Source: Dactylonectria macrodidyma
Taxonomy: Eukaryota > Ascomycota > Sordariomycetes > Hypocreales > Nectriaceae
Direction: 5' to 3'
Length of the DNA stretch: 64,000 nt
NCBI GenBank assembly: GCA_020744425.1
Contig: JAGMUV010000003.1
Span: forward strand, 1,364,001 to 1,428,000
In this document: positions 21,399 to 32,998 of the stretch, one piece after another
Layout of the letters: every line of letters begins with the position of its first letter
How positions within the stretch are numbered: the first letter of the stretch is position 1
Position numbers and translations under genes: made by a program
The notes under the pieces: generated by a model
What the model saw: only the letters and a program-made list of their open reading frames with translations
Databases searched by the model: none
What the model was told of the DNA's origin: nothing

Positions 21399-22440
21399 GT
21401 TGGAAATTGCGGAGAGAAATGATTGCTTTTCTATGGTTGAATTGTGAATAGTTGAAGGGGAACTGTCAAACTTACGACCAGTTTATCTGTTCTTTAATTG
21501 TTTTCGTGGACCTGTCTGCGTATGTCACAATGCCATCGTCACTCATTTCATCATAGACACAATCATCATCATCTGGCGATGCGTCATGACGTCAGACGGT
21601 GTCTTGCCATCGAAAAACACACTTCCCTCGCACACGCTCAACTAAATGGCAATAGGCCCCGTAGCACGCGCCGCCATCGGCGATCGCTCCAGGTGAATGG
21701 AATGAAGGTTCTGATGATGGGAGAATTCAACCCAGACTTTGACGTTGCCTCATCTAAAGTTTGACCCTTCACATTGTTTAAGCCACAATGGCTGAATTGT
21801 GATAACTGCACGGACAACAACGCTAATATAACCGCTCGGTAATTGAGAGTACATTTAAACAGTGCCGAGTCTCCTAATCAACTATTGTAGTTTTCCCATG
21901 ATTCTAGTCATTAGGCCGGATTCAACACATCCTGAATGACGTAGCCTGCTATCTCATCGAACGTCCAGTACCCTGTATCACCTCGCGGAAAAGTGCCGAG
22001 TGTATGGCAAGGACTCAACATGACTCAAGAACAGATATTTCAGTGCTCGAGCTTCCCATTCAAGAGGTGGCAGAGAAACACCACACCATAAATAATTACC
22101 ATATTTTATACTCGTAATTATAATTTAGTATTTTTAAATATAAAATAATAATTTATAGCTCTATTTAGTTCACTTTATGATCTTTCTGATGTATATTTTA
22201 TGTTTTAATTTAGTGATGATTTAGCTATTATAATTTGCTTATTTTATAATAGCTGCCATCGATGTGTGAGGTGTTGTCCCTCTCCCGGAGGCCATTGACC
22301 TCCCAAATTCGAATCAGCAATTTCTTTAGCTCGCAAGGGTATCTAAGCATATAAAGACCAAAGCAGATGAATCGTTAACTTTCGCATCATCATAATCATC
22401 ATCAATTCTCATAATACCAGTTGCCGGCTTATACTGATCT
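21399..22440. other. intergenic region with an AT-rich island
   Basis: No gene is seen. The first part is the BLI-3 promoter and leader. At about 22085-22252 base composition shifts sharply to A/T, with TTTATAAT/TAATTATAATTTAG words, unlike its neighbours. It looks like a small remnant of a repeat decayed by repeat-induced point mutation. Confidence 0.5.
22085..22252. repeat. AT-rich island, probable decayed repeat remnant
   Basis: About 170 bp in which G and C nearly vanish, between ordinary-composition flanks. It shares CTATTTAGTTCACT (22165-22178) with a second AT-rich spot near 37376. This is consistent with fragments of a mutated mobile element, but no terminal repeats or coding remains are visible. 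Confidence 0.35.
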
Positions 22441-23980
22441 TCAGTCAGCAAAGTCCTCATCGATCAGGTATTCTAAGAAGGACGAGCCTGGATGAGATTC
22501 TCCACAGCAGGGGCAGATGCCTTCTTCTTCACTATCCCAGTCCACATCGTTCATCTCGTAGCCACTAAATCGAGAGAATTGAATCCACTCGCGGTCCGGG
22601 TTATCTCGGGAAATCGGGACGCGTTTCCAAATGACAGTTCCCTCGCGGTTCGAGGTAGGATGCCCTTCCTCGCGGGGGGCAGGAGGAAGTGCTCCAAGTC
22701 TGCCGTGGTCGTGTGGTGGGGAGTGGCTGTGGGGGGTATCAGAATCGTCGCTGTCCTCATCGTTCTCTTTGTCCTTGGCCTTCCAGGAACGGATGACTCT
22801 GGCACACCATCTTTTTCCAGAGAGGGGCTGAAGGTATCGGCTCTGTGCAACGTAGCAAGCGGGCCCATCGAGATACAATCCCTCGTCCTTGAGCATCCCA
22901 CTCAACTCAGCCGAGGCTTTCATACCTGTATCATCGAACGGCATGCCCGTGATTTGAAGTTCATTCAGGGTGCAACCGAGTTCGTGGGATGTAATGTCGT
23001 GAAGTTCCGAACCCGAAAAAGGCAGCAAGGTGTCAGAGAAGTTGACAAGATCAAGGCGCAACGAGGTAAGGGATGGCAAAAGCCGGGGACGGGGCTGCTT
23101 CCTGGTTTTGAAGGCCGGATCATAAGGTGCACGAAGACCCTCCAAGAAATCCACAATCTGATTCCAAGTGTAGCATCGAAAGCCGCCACGAACGAGGGGT
23201 GTCTCTGTTGGCCGTAAGTGAACCTTGAGGAGCTGGTCTTTTTTCATGTCGGAGTGGTAACAACGATCAAGCTTGTGCTTGCGAGTGCGCGAATCGTCAT
23301 AGTATCTTGCGATGATACGGAAGCTGGCATGTTCGATGTTCTGGCGGAACTTGAGGGGTAGCTCGGCAAAGTTGCGCACGGCCTGAGGGGTGGTAAAGGT
23401 AAACTGGTTGGATTCCCAGAGATACCGTGTTCCCTCGACGTTGAGAGCCTTGCAGGTCGTCAAGAAGTGAATGGCAATCTGGTTGCCTCTCGCCTTCTCT
23501 CTGTCGGACAGGTTTTCAGACGTAATGACCGACAAGGGGTCCATGATGGGATATGGGCTCTTCATTGCAAACTTGAGAATTCGCAAGAGAACCTCCATGG
23601 GGAGGTAAGGATGACCCATATCCTGAGCAGTCATGGAAGACCGAGTCTTGCGGGCAGTAGGGTCGAGTTGCTTCAAGTGGCTTAGCGCCACGGGGGACCA
23701 AGAAATTCCATTGTCGCGCAAGATTCGCTTGAGTCTCATATTTTCTTCGGCGAGAGACTGATTGGCACGGCGGAGAGGACTGTTGTAGGCAATCTTTGCC
23801 TGGTCCTCCTTGTCACGACATTCCCACGGAAACACGGTCTGTATCATGTAAGTCAGGTGTGTAGCGTCAAGACTTCAACATGCCACTCACTGAGCCGTTG
23901 GCAGCCGCCATCATGAATCGGCGGGGGTACGAACGATGTGGAAAGGCGTCAGAAGCGGAGGCGTGTGCGATCGTTTGCAT
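22441..23980 (-). CDS. F-box-like / short coiled-coil protein of unknown role
   Basis: Exons 23980-23891 and 23838-22441, intron 52 nt, encode about 495 residues. I recognise this as a conserved type of fungal hypothetical protein but no defined function. Near the N-terminus (about residues 45-70) lies a short zipper-like helix, NQSLAEENMRLKRILRDNG. At about 107-120, PYLPMEVLLRILKFAMKS resembles the start of an F-box, which would place it as a substrate receptor of an SCF ubiquitin ligase; this is inference. The C-terminal third is acidic and His/Ser-rich, and close to the end CPCCGESHPGSSF could bind metal. The start MQTIAHASASDAF is preferred because it stays in frame with the splice; a Met at 23914, before AAANGS, or one at 24127 are alternatives. 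Confidence 0.6.
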
Positions 23981-25688
23981 AAGAAACTTGTTGGAGGATG
24001 GAAGTGTGAAGTGTGAAAGAGAAAAGTGGCTGAACAGACGAGAGGGGTGATGTTTGGTCACCAAACCCGGGAAGGAGATAAGGGCCAAGGCCGAGCAACT
24101 GGCTGCCAGCTGCTGGGTGAAGTACAAACGGGGAGGGCAGGCGCTGCTGAATTAGTGCAGCGGCCGAAAGCGGAGGACAAGAAGAAAAAGTGGAAAATGG
24201 GACAGAAATGGAGGGTTTCACATCGAAAGGTCCAGAGGGTAGTTGAATGAATAAGTCGGAGCCTCTGCTGCCGACAGTGAATCGAGTTGGAGTCCAGCAA
24301 CGGAGATGCAAGGCCAGCGGGCTAAAACGCCCAGCGTTCGCGACAGTTTGCGGGAGGGGCCGGAGTGATCAACGCCCCGTTTAACAAGCGTAGACGAGGA
24401 CCACAGAGTGGAAGAATCGAATCAGGTTTGGGGGACAACTGCTTTCGCCTTTGATGATCGACAACGGCGAAGTGCCTAGGTTGCAGAGTTGAGGAGAGAG
24501 GTCGCACGAAGTCTGGTGGAGCCGTCTTAACCGGTGCCTCATCTGGCGTGACCTGATGAGCTCAGCGAGGAGCTTGGACGGCCGATTTGGAAGGGCTTAC
24601 CTTTCATTATTACCGAGCTGGACCCAGCTGGCTTAGAGGTGCGCGGGGCAGGAACGAAACAGAAGTCGCCTGCCTCAACCTCCCAAATGCCGATCGAGAT
24701 CTCTCCTCAGGCCACGAACGCACTATTAACGGGTTTGAATACTGTAACTAGGTATTTCTGACCTGTTGACGGACAATCGTAGCCCATCCGATTGCCTGTT
24801 ATTTCCGTGCATTTTCCCTAAACCCCCCCGCATTAAATTGTCAGATGTTTCTACATAGGGCGGCGTGAAAGAAGACCACTCCACACACTCCACACCTTTG
24901 AAGCATCAACTTGCTCCATGTCTTGGGGGAGATTCGATGTCAATTGATGCCGAAATTATCACGTTATTCACTAATTTATTGAACTGTAGGGTAATTTTTA
25001 ATGTACTCCTATGTATGGAATTAGTGTACATAAGACTTTTAGTCATTGATTGTTTGCTCGGCAGTGCTCAATGGGCGTCATTGGTGTCTCTGCTTGCAGA
25101 GGCTAGGGTAGCAAGCATCAATCACTTCAATGTTTGGTGCACTTCAACACTGGACTGCTTAAGCTAGGTAGGCACTTGTGCATGGACTAAGGTATTTATG
25201 CTATTATGAGTCGTAATAGTAAAACAATTATCTGATCCAATGCTTTCAACTTCAGCGGCATGAAATGAGGCATCCTATGATATTAGGGTGGTGGTGTCAC
25301 CTGACATCGCGATTCGCATTGACACTGCACCTACCCAGACGCGAAACCCGACAATGGCAAATCAACCTCAACGAATCTAACGGACCTACGTCTCTCCGAC
25401 GCCTCAACCTTTGCCTCTCCAGACACGAGTAACCGACATTTGCACTGTGGGACACGCCCTCCGCCTCATAGTTGCTGAAGACAGGCGCAATACGTCCGAC
25501 AGTCGCGCATGGAATTAGGAGTTGCTTCAACCGCGCCCGCATCGAGCCATCCAACATCTGAATGCGCCCATCGCCGCGAACGACATATACCACTGCATCG
25601 AATCTAGAGGCTGCTAGAGGCCCGGAACCGATGTACATATCGCTAAACAATATCCATCATATCTCTTCCACAACCCACGCCTGGCAAC
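23981..25688. other. divergent intergenic region, no gene supported
   Basis: It should hold the promoters of the F-box-like gene (minus) and the ECM11-domain gene (plus). The sequence 24720-25260 is AT-richer than average, and no coding pattern was found in it. Confidence 0.5.
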
Positions 25689-27107
25689 ATGCCACCGAGC
25701 TTCAAGGACAGAGGGGGCCGACTCCAAGCTTTTGCGCGGAATAATTACAATGAGACCAGTGGCCAGGACGTCAATGGGAACCAGAATCGGGTGCCTGAGA
25801 ACCGATCGGAGCAACCCCAGTCAGTTTATCTGGCTCCGACACCGCAGGCGACTCTTGAGGATGTCCGGTCGTCCTCTCCAGTGAACCGCCGCTATACAGC
25901 ACCACCTCGCGAAAGCAATGGGCTAGGCCAGCCGTCGCTACGGTCACCACAACTCCATCCTGTATCATCCTCAAACAGTCAGCCACAAACCAGCTCGGAC
26001 GATCGACAAGGAGATATCTTTTCTGGATCGCAACTTGGAGAGAGCTTCATGAACTCGGGTCTCACGACGCCTCAAAATGAGCCAGCCGAGCCAGTTCAGC
26101 TTGGCCCAGAGCTGGCTCGGGACCTTAGGAAGAATATTCCGATACATCATCCTGCGGATCGCAACCGTTTTCCTCGGCCTGCGCAGCAGAGCAATGCATT
26201 TGTGATGGGAAATGATGGCTTCATGTCCGTGGTTGATAGGCCACAGCGACACGACGTTGCCCATATGGAGGACGGTTTTCGAGACAACAAAATCAATGGT
26301 CGTCGAAATCCTAATGGGTTCTATGAGGGTGACCGAATCCGCCCCGCATCGCCACTGAGGCAGGAAGCTAAACTTCCGACGCGCGAAGTGAGGATTAGAA
26401 GGTCTCACGCTGGTAAATCAGAAGCCTACGATGTTGATGAACACCCAAGGAGCGCATCCCCCACTATCCAGCGACCACAATGGCAGGCACAACACAAGAC
26501 GGCGGATGTACGCCGCCCAGCGACAACACATCACCAAGACGACGACGATTCAGTCGTGCAAGAAGAGGAGGAGCATACGACGCCAAAGCCCAAGAAACCA
26601 AAACAAGTCCAGAAGAGGGTTCTTATGGAGAGCTCTTTGCCAGCAATCCGAATGGACCAGCATGCTCGAGAGAAGAAGCGACGGCACCAGAGTCCTGAAT
26701 ATGACGACATGGTACTGACTTCGATGACCTTTACGGATTTACAGGAGCAACCGTTCGACTTTGATCCATCTAAGGAAGAAGAAAAGCCGCTGAGCACCAA
26801 CGCCGACAATTTAGATGCCAGGTTGAATCAATTTCGCCATCTTAGCGAGAACGAGCAGCATAATTTGTTTTCGGCAATGTCTATCGAGGATTGGGAAACT
26901 TCTGGAGAATGGTTTGTGAGTGAGTTCGCCGGGTTTGTGCAAGAATTGACAGAGGCTCGGAGAAAGAAACGCCGGATGATCCAAGAGTTTGAACGCGAAG
27001 CTGCCAATCGCGAGGAGGCAGTCCGCGTTAAGACCGGGACGATTGACCAGAAGCTGTCTAAGATGAAGCAGGATGGTCAGCGAGTAGTGGAAGACAAAAG
27101 GCTGTAG
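25689..27107 (+). CDS. ECM11-domain protein
   Basis: A single exon of 472 residues. The first 300 residues are polar, rich in Pro, Ser, Gln and Arg, and look disordered. The C-terminal part, from about residue 335 (LTSMTFTDLQEQPFDFDPS) to the end, matches what I know of the fungal ECM11 domain: a short conserved segment, LSENEQHNLFSAMSIEDWETSGEWFVSEFAGFVQEL, followed by a charged coiled coil of about 55 residues. In budding yeast Ecm11 works with Gmc2 in the synaptonemal complex during meiosis. Whether the filamentous-fungal proteins do the same is not established. It is convergent with the TDA10-type gene (267 bp). Confidence 0.75.
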   Translation: MPPSFKDRGGRLQAFARNNYNETSGQDVNGNQNRVPENRSEQPQSVYLAPTPQATLEDVRSSSPVNRRYTAPPRESNGLGQPSLRSPQLHPVSSSNSQPQTSSDDRQGDIFSGSQLGESFMNSGLTTPQNEPAEPVQLGPELARDLRKNIPIHHPADRNRFPRPAQQSNAFVMGNDGFMSVVDRPQRHDVAHMEDGFRDNKINGRRNPNGFYEGDRIRPASPLRQEAKLPTREVRIRRSHAGKSEAYDVDEHPRSASPTIQRPQWQAQHKTADVRRPATTHHQDDDDSVVQEEEEHTTPKPKKPKQVQKRVLMESSLPAIRMDQHAREKKRRHQSPEYDDMVLTSMTFTDLQEQPFDFDPSKEEEKPLSTNADNLDARLNQFRHLSENEQHNLFSAMSIEDWETSGEWFVSEFAGFVQELTEARRKKRRMIQEFEREAANREEAVRVKTGTIDQKLSKMKQDGQRVVEDKRL

Positions 27108-27374
27108 GAGAAGATGAGCCCGGTGCCACGACACGACTGTTATGACTGCATTTGGTGGAGTTGGACTTTGCTTTGCCCTGTATCAGGAGGGCGCCTCCGA
27201 GAGGCGTTTGGTGAGAACGGGGGCGACACCAGGTTCACCTACAACTAGGTAGGCATACTGAGCCGCTACGATAATTCACGATTTTGTTGCACGATAAACG
27301 AGGGCCTTGAGAGGGGCTTCGACATGGTATCTTAATTAGTGGTATCCCAATATGCGCGCGTTAGATTCGTTGAC

Positions 27375-28393
27375 TTAAATGCGTAGAACACGTTTCACTT
27401 TCCTGTCACGGCCCACCACCATTCTCAACTGATGACCTGGTCGGGTGGGGAGGACTCCTTTCCTCAGGCCCTCGGTGTAGAGTTCGTAGGCGGGATAGTA
27501 GCCGTCGACAAACTTGACGACCTGCTGGGAGGTCATGCCGGCTTCTGGGTCGCCACGTTCCTCACGCAGGTGATCCTCCTGCTCGAGGCGCCAGCCGTAG
27601 ACGTAGCCAAGGTCCTCGGCGTCGACCTGGATGAAGGCGTCAAAGAGATCGGTGAGGCTGTCGTATTCGGCCAGCTTTTCGTTGACGAAGAGGAGATGCT
27701 CGAGTTTGTGCTTGTGAAGGGTGTGGTTGGGCTTGCTCAGCCTGGCCTCGACTGCTTCAGGGGTCAAAGGGCGAAAACCGACGCACCAGCCCTCGAGAAT
27801 GATGGCTTGGATCTTGGGTTGACCGGGCTGGTTGACGGGTCTCCATTGAGACTCGGGCAAACGTTCGCCGTTGCCGGCACATATTGCCTTGTCGTACTTT
27901 GGGAGCTTAGTAGGCTCACCTTTTAGCAGGGCCTCGAAGAAGGCGTTGGCGAGGGGCAAGTCATGGGTTCCTGGGGGTTGTGGTCAGATATGGATGGCCT
28001 TTTGCACTCGATGAGGCCCGGCGAGGCTCAAGTGATGCTCGGCTCCGGGGTGGGCTCCGGGCTCACGGCTCACGGCTCGGAGGTGGGTTTCAAGTTCATA
28101 CCGGGTTCCCCGCGATGCTGGACGAGAGCGTTATCGGGGTGGGCCTCGGCCAGGGCGACCTGATGTTGGCGGGTCAGGTAGAACTCGTCGATGCTACAGA
28201 CCAAGGTCGGTACATCCTGCTCCTCAAGGGCGAGGCTTAGGGCGCGGACGAGGGTGGTCTTGCCGGCGCCCTGGACGCCATTGAGGCCGATGACGAAGGG
28301 GCGGTCGGGGCTCTCGGTGCGATGGGCCTTGAGCTGGGCGAGGATGAAGGGGATGCAGATGGGGGTTTTGTCATCGACGAAGTGAGGGGCCAT
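27375..28393 (-). CDS. TDA10: TDA10-type P-loop kinase (glycerate kinase-like)
   Basis: Exons 28393-28102 and 27970-27375, intron 131 nt, encode 295 residues. It is an ATP-binding kinase of the family that includes yeast Tda10 and plant glycerate 3-kinase; the substrate in fungi is uncertain. The Walker A motif is GLNGVQGAGKTT (36-47). The segment IDEFYL near 70 carries the acidic residue expected for the second motif, RGEPGTHDLPLA is restored across the splice and is highly typical, and ILEGWCVGFRPL near 155 is another family block. The first Met of the frame (28465) would add 24 residues; MAPHFVDDKT is the better start by length. Confidence 0.88.
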
Positions 28394-29745
28394 TTTGAGA
28401 GAGGGAGGGGGGGTAAGGCGGGTGAGGTATAGCGCAGGCAGGCTGGCGTGGTGAGCAGCGAGCACTGAGCACTGACTGACTAGTGAGCTATTTCAGCGGG
28501 CATGGGGCTGCGAGATGAGGGCTGGAAGGGCTGGACAGGCTGGACGGTGGTACTGTAGTGAGAGAGAGTGGTGGTGCCATGGTGAAGGCTCACGGCACGG
28601 GCTTCAGGCTGGATCCCGGAGGTCGGAGGCTAGCACGGACGGGCACGAGACTCACGGACAGTCAGTCGCTCTCAGTACAAATTGCCAGAGGACAGACCCC
28701 TACGAGACAGCCTAGATTTCCCACTGGACAGACCGACAGACCACTAGAGTACGTACAAGACCTCAGTCATCAGAGGGCCCCGATTCGGCTTTGTGGGGGA
28801 AATTGTGGGGTATCGTCAAAGTGCCATGGGCCGCGGGAAAAAACAGTCGGGAGAGGAGTCGGCACCGATGCAGCGAAATTCCTCGTTGCGGGACGTTTGC
28901 TGCTGTCGCAGGTTTGCCGTGTCGTCTGCCCGGGCGAGATATATGCGCAATAGGCTTGCATTGCAGCTGACATTTGTCTATATTTGTCCATATTGGTCGT
29001 GAGGATTGGCTCTGAGTTTTCTCGTCCATGACGGGACGGTGGTGGTGGCGGCATTGCAGCAGCCATGATGGGCAACAAATGGCAATGAAACAATGCTCAG
29101 GGTTGGCCGGAAACTATTACCGCGCTGCTTGCACTGGATGGTCTGGGTGAGAGCTTATTAACAACCTCTCGGAGAGTAATCATGGACGATATAACATCAC
29201 ACACCATCTCCTGGAACAAACCCTTTTCAGCTACATCCCGACCAAGCACGAGATGGCCTACTACTAAATAAACATGTGACATGACCGTTCGTTTGTGGAT
29301 GTTCGGGCTTCTTGTGTCAGACTGGCTCTCTCCGCATGACCTCATCTCGATGGCCTCCTTCCCCGTGGCTTCTTGCGTTGAAGTTTCCCCAAAACCCCGA
29401 CTTTCCCGCCTTGCATGTGAAGCGGCTCCATGCCGAAGCGGGTCTAGCGTGTTGTATTAGCGTACCCCTCGGTACCCGCACAACAAGCCGAGGCTCCCTT
29501 CACAAGATGGGTCGGGTCGTCCGCCCAAGCCTGAAGGGCCAAGGTTACGGGCCAAGGCTCATAGATCCAGGTCGCCGGCTCATTTATTTGTGTTAAGAGT
29601 AGCTGCATCTGCGCTCTTGCCTTCTTCATCATCCATCCCGTTTGCTCTCTCTTTTCCCTCTCTCTCCTCACAGCGTGTGCATTTTCTCCATTGTTCTCCC
29701 CTACTAAGCTCCTCCTCCCAAGCTCTCCCACACCAAAACACCATC
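28394..29745. other. divergent intergenic region
   Basis: It lies between the starts of the TDA10-type gene (minus) and FOX2 (plus). No coding pattern is seen. The 110 bp before 29746 are strongly pyrimidine-rich, as in the leader of highly expressed fungal genes. A CCTCGG/CCGAGG pair in it is listed separately. Confidence 0.55.
29467..29493 (+). promoter_or_regulatory. inverted CCTCGG...CCGAGG pair upstream of FOX2
   Basis: CCTCGG at 29467-29472 and its reverse complement CCGAGG at 29488-29493, 15 bp apart, about 253 bp before the FOX2 start codon. CCTCGG is the known core of FarA/FarB binding in promoters of fatty-acid utilisation genes of Aspergillus. The spacing and inverted layout suit a dimeric zinc-cluster factor. 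That it works here is inference. Confidence 0.45.
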
Positions 29746-32700
29746 ATGGCCGAACAGCTACGATACGACGGCCAGGTCGTCGTCGTCACCGGCGCTGGCG
29801 GTGGTCTCGGTAGAGCATACGCCACCTTCTTCGGCTCTCGCGGTGCCAGCGTCGTCGTCAACGATCTTGGCGGTTCCTTCAAGGGCGAGGGCAACTCAAC
29901 AAAGGTTAGTCAAGTCTCTACTGGCGCATTGCGTAGCTTGCCTTTCGCAATGTGCTGGGCCCTATGACTACTCCCGTTTCTCCCGCGCTGACTCTTTCCA
30001 TCTCACAGGCTGCTGATGTCGTCGTCAACGAGATCAAAGCTGCCGGCGGCAAGGCTGTCGCAAACTACGACTCGGTCGAGAATGGCGAGCGCATCATCAA
30101 CACCGCCATCCAGGCCTTCGGCCGCATCGATATCCTCATCAACAATGCCGGCATCCTGCGAGACATCAGCTTCAAGAACCTCAAGGATGAGGACTGGGAT
30201 CTGATCATGCAGGTCCACGTCAAGGGCTCCTACAAGTGCGCAAAGGCCGCCTGGCCCTACTTCCGCAAGCAAAAGTATGGCCGTGTGATCAACACTGCCT
30301 CCGCCGCCGGTCTGTTTGGCAGCTTCGGCCAGACCAACTACTCCGCCGCCAAGCTCGCCCTGGTTGGCTTCACCGAGACCCTCGCAAAGGAGGGCGCTAA
30401 GTACAACATTCTGTGCAACGTCATTGCTCCCATTGGTATGCTTGTCGCCTGTCAAGATGATGATCCTCACTAACAACTGCCTAGCCGCTAGCAGAATGAC
30501 TGAGACTATCATGCCTCCGGATGTTCTCAAGGCCCTCAAGCCCGACTGGGTCGTCCCCTTGGTCGCCGTCCTGGTGCACAAGAACAACACCGAGAACGGC
30601 AGCATCTTTGAGGCTGGTGGTGGCCACATGGCCAAGCTTCGCTGGGAGCGATCTAACGGTCTCCTTCTCAAGGCTGACGACTCCTACACTCCTGGCGCCG
30701 TCCTCAAGAACTGGAGCAAGGTTACCGACTTCTCCAACCCCCAGTACCCCACTGGCCCCAACGACTTCCTTACCCTGCTTGAGGACTCAATGAAGATGAG
30801 CCCTAGTGAGCAAGGCGAGACTCTTGACTTTACTGGCCGTGTTGCGCTGGTAACTGGCGGTGGCGCCGGTATTGGTCGAGCCTATGCCCTGGCCTTTGCC
30901 AAGTACGGCGCGACCGTCGTTGTCAACGACCTCGCCAACCCCGACACTGTAGTTGAGGAGATTAAGAAACTCGGCGGCAAGGCTGTTGGTGTCAAGGCCT
31001 CGGCCGAGGATGGTGATGCCGTTGTCAAGGCGGCCATCGATGCGTTCGGCCGCATTGACATTGTCGTCAACAACGCCGGTATTCTCCGAGACAAGGCGTT
31101 CACCAACATGGACGACAGCCTCTGGGACCCCGTCATGAATGTTCACCTCCGAGGTACCTACAAGGTCACCAAGGCCGCCTGGCCTTATTTCCTGAAGCAA
31201 AAGTACGGCCGTGTCCTCAACACGACCTCGACCAGCGGCATCTACGGCAACTTTGGCCAGGCCAACTACGCCGCGGCGGTAAGTTTCAACTCTTTCAATA
31301 CTCGGGCTTTGACTAACAATCATAGAAATGCGGAATTCTCGGTTTCTCACGCGCTCTTGCGCTTGAGGGCAAGAAGTATGGCATCTACGTCAACACGATC
31401 GCTCCCAACGCTGGCACTGCCATGACCGCCACCATCATGCCCGAGGAGATGGTCCAGGCTTTCAAGCCCGACTACATTGCTCCCGTGGTTCTCGCTCTTT
31501 GCAGCGACAAGTGCCCCGACCCTACCGGCGGGCTCTACGAGGTTGGAAGTGGCTGGGTTGGCAAGACCCGATGGCAGCGCACTGGTGGCCATGGCTTCCC
31601 TGTTGACGTGCCTCTGGTTCCTGAGGATGTTGTCAAGAGCTGGGGTGACATCATCACCTTTGACGGCCGAGTCGACAACCCTTCCAGCTCTCAGGATGGC
31701 TTGAACAAGATTATGGCCAACATGGAGAACCGCAAGAACAAGGTAAGCTTTGCTGCAAAACTGCAGATGACTCGACTAACCACGAATAGGCTGAGCCTGC
31801 TCCTCCTAGTGAGCACGTTGCCATCATTGAGGAAGTCCTCAAGAAGGAGGCCGGCCCCACTGAGTTCAAGTACGAGGAGCGTGATTCCATCCTCTACAAC
31901 CTCGGCATCGGTGCCAAGCGTACTGACTTGAAATATGTCTTGTAAGTCATCTGATTACCCCAAGTCGACTGTTCTAACGTCAAGTAGTGAGGGTGCCGAT
32001 GACTTCCAGGTCATTCCCACATTTGGTGTCATTCCTCCCTTCAACGCCGAGATGCCATTCGACTTTGACACCATTGTGCCCAACTTCTCACCCATGATGT
32101 TGCTCCATGGCGAGCAGTACCTTGAGGTCCGAAAGTTCCCCATCCCCACAAGCGCGCGCCTTCTCTCCCGGGGCCGCCTTCTCGAGGTTGTCGACAAGGG
32201 CAAGGCCGCCATTGCCAAGAGTGCCGTCACCACTGTCGACGCCGAGACTGGTGAGGACGTCTTCTACAACGAGTCGACTGTTTTCCTCCGTGGCTGCGGT
32301 GGCTTTGGTGGCCCCTCGCGAGGCAAGGACCGCGGGGCATCTACTGCTGCCAACAAGCCCCCTAGCCGCCACCCCGACGTGGTGGTCGAGTCGACCACCA
32401 CTGACGATCAGGCTGCCATTTACCGCCTGAGCGGTGATTACAAGTGAGCTCTTCCTTTGACACGCAAGCAATCATGACTGACAAAGCATAGCCCTCTCCA
32501 CATCGATCCCGAATTCGCCAAGGTCGGTGGCTTCAAGGCCCCCATCCTTCACGGCCTTTGCAGCTTCGGTATCGCCGGTAAGGCCGTCTACGAGCGGTTC
32601 GGCGCCTTCAAGAACATCAAGGTCCGCTTCGCCGGCGTCGTCATCCCCGGCCAAACGCTCGTCACCGAGATGTGGCGCGACGGCAACAAGATCACCTTCC

Positions 32701-32783
32701 AGACCAAGGTCAAGGAGACTGGCAAGCTTGCCATTGCCGGTGCGGCCGCCGAGCTGGTTGGCGAGTCCAAGAGCAAGATTTGA
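29746..32783 (+). CDS. FOX2: peroxisomal multifunctional beta-oxidation enzyme (MFE-2)
   Basis: Seven exons: 29746-29904, 30009-30435, 30485-31278, 31326-31742, 31790-31941, 31988-32443, 32492-32783. They give 898 residues, the usual length. It carries out steps two and three of fatty acid beta-oxidation: hydration of trans-2-enoyl-CoA and oxidation of (3R)-hydroxyacyl-CoA with NAD. Two short-chain dehydrogenase domains stand in tandem: the first has [11 protein letters not shown] and the catalytic YSAAK (Tyr164, Lys168), the second [11 protein letters not shown] and NYAAAK. The C-terminal third is the MaoC-type hydratase 2 with [16 protein letters not shown], rebuilt by the last join. The end, SKI, is a variant type-1 peroxisome targeting signal. 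Upstream there is an inverted CCTCGG pair. It is convergent with the RBR gene, 216 bp away. Confidence 0.97.
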
Positions 32784-32998
32784 GGAAGATATCTGATGGG
32801 AGTTTTAACGTTAACGCATGTACACTAACGTCTGTATTGTAATCAATTCGCTACCAATATCCCGCTACCCAATCTCTTGTACAAGTGGTGTGGAGATTCA
32901 CTCCGTCTCTACCATGAACCTGTAAGACGCCCGTGATGCCTGTATGCAAATCCAAATCCACCCACCGCGAGGCTCGTGCCATCTGTACGCCAGTAACC

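Noticed and set aside
30003..30671. Minus-strand open frame of 222 codons
   Set aside because: Antisense to FOX2, composition is a shadow; the plus-strand frame has the catalytic motifs.
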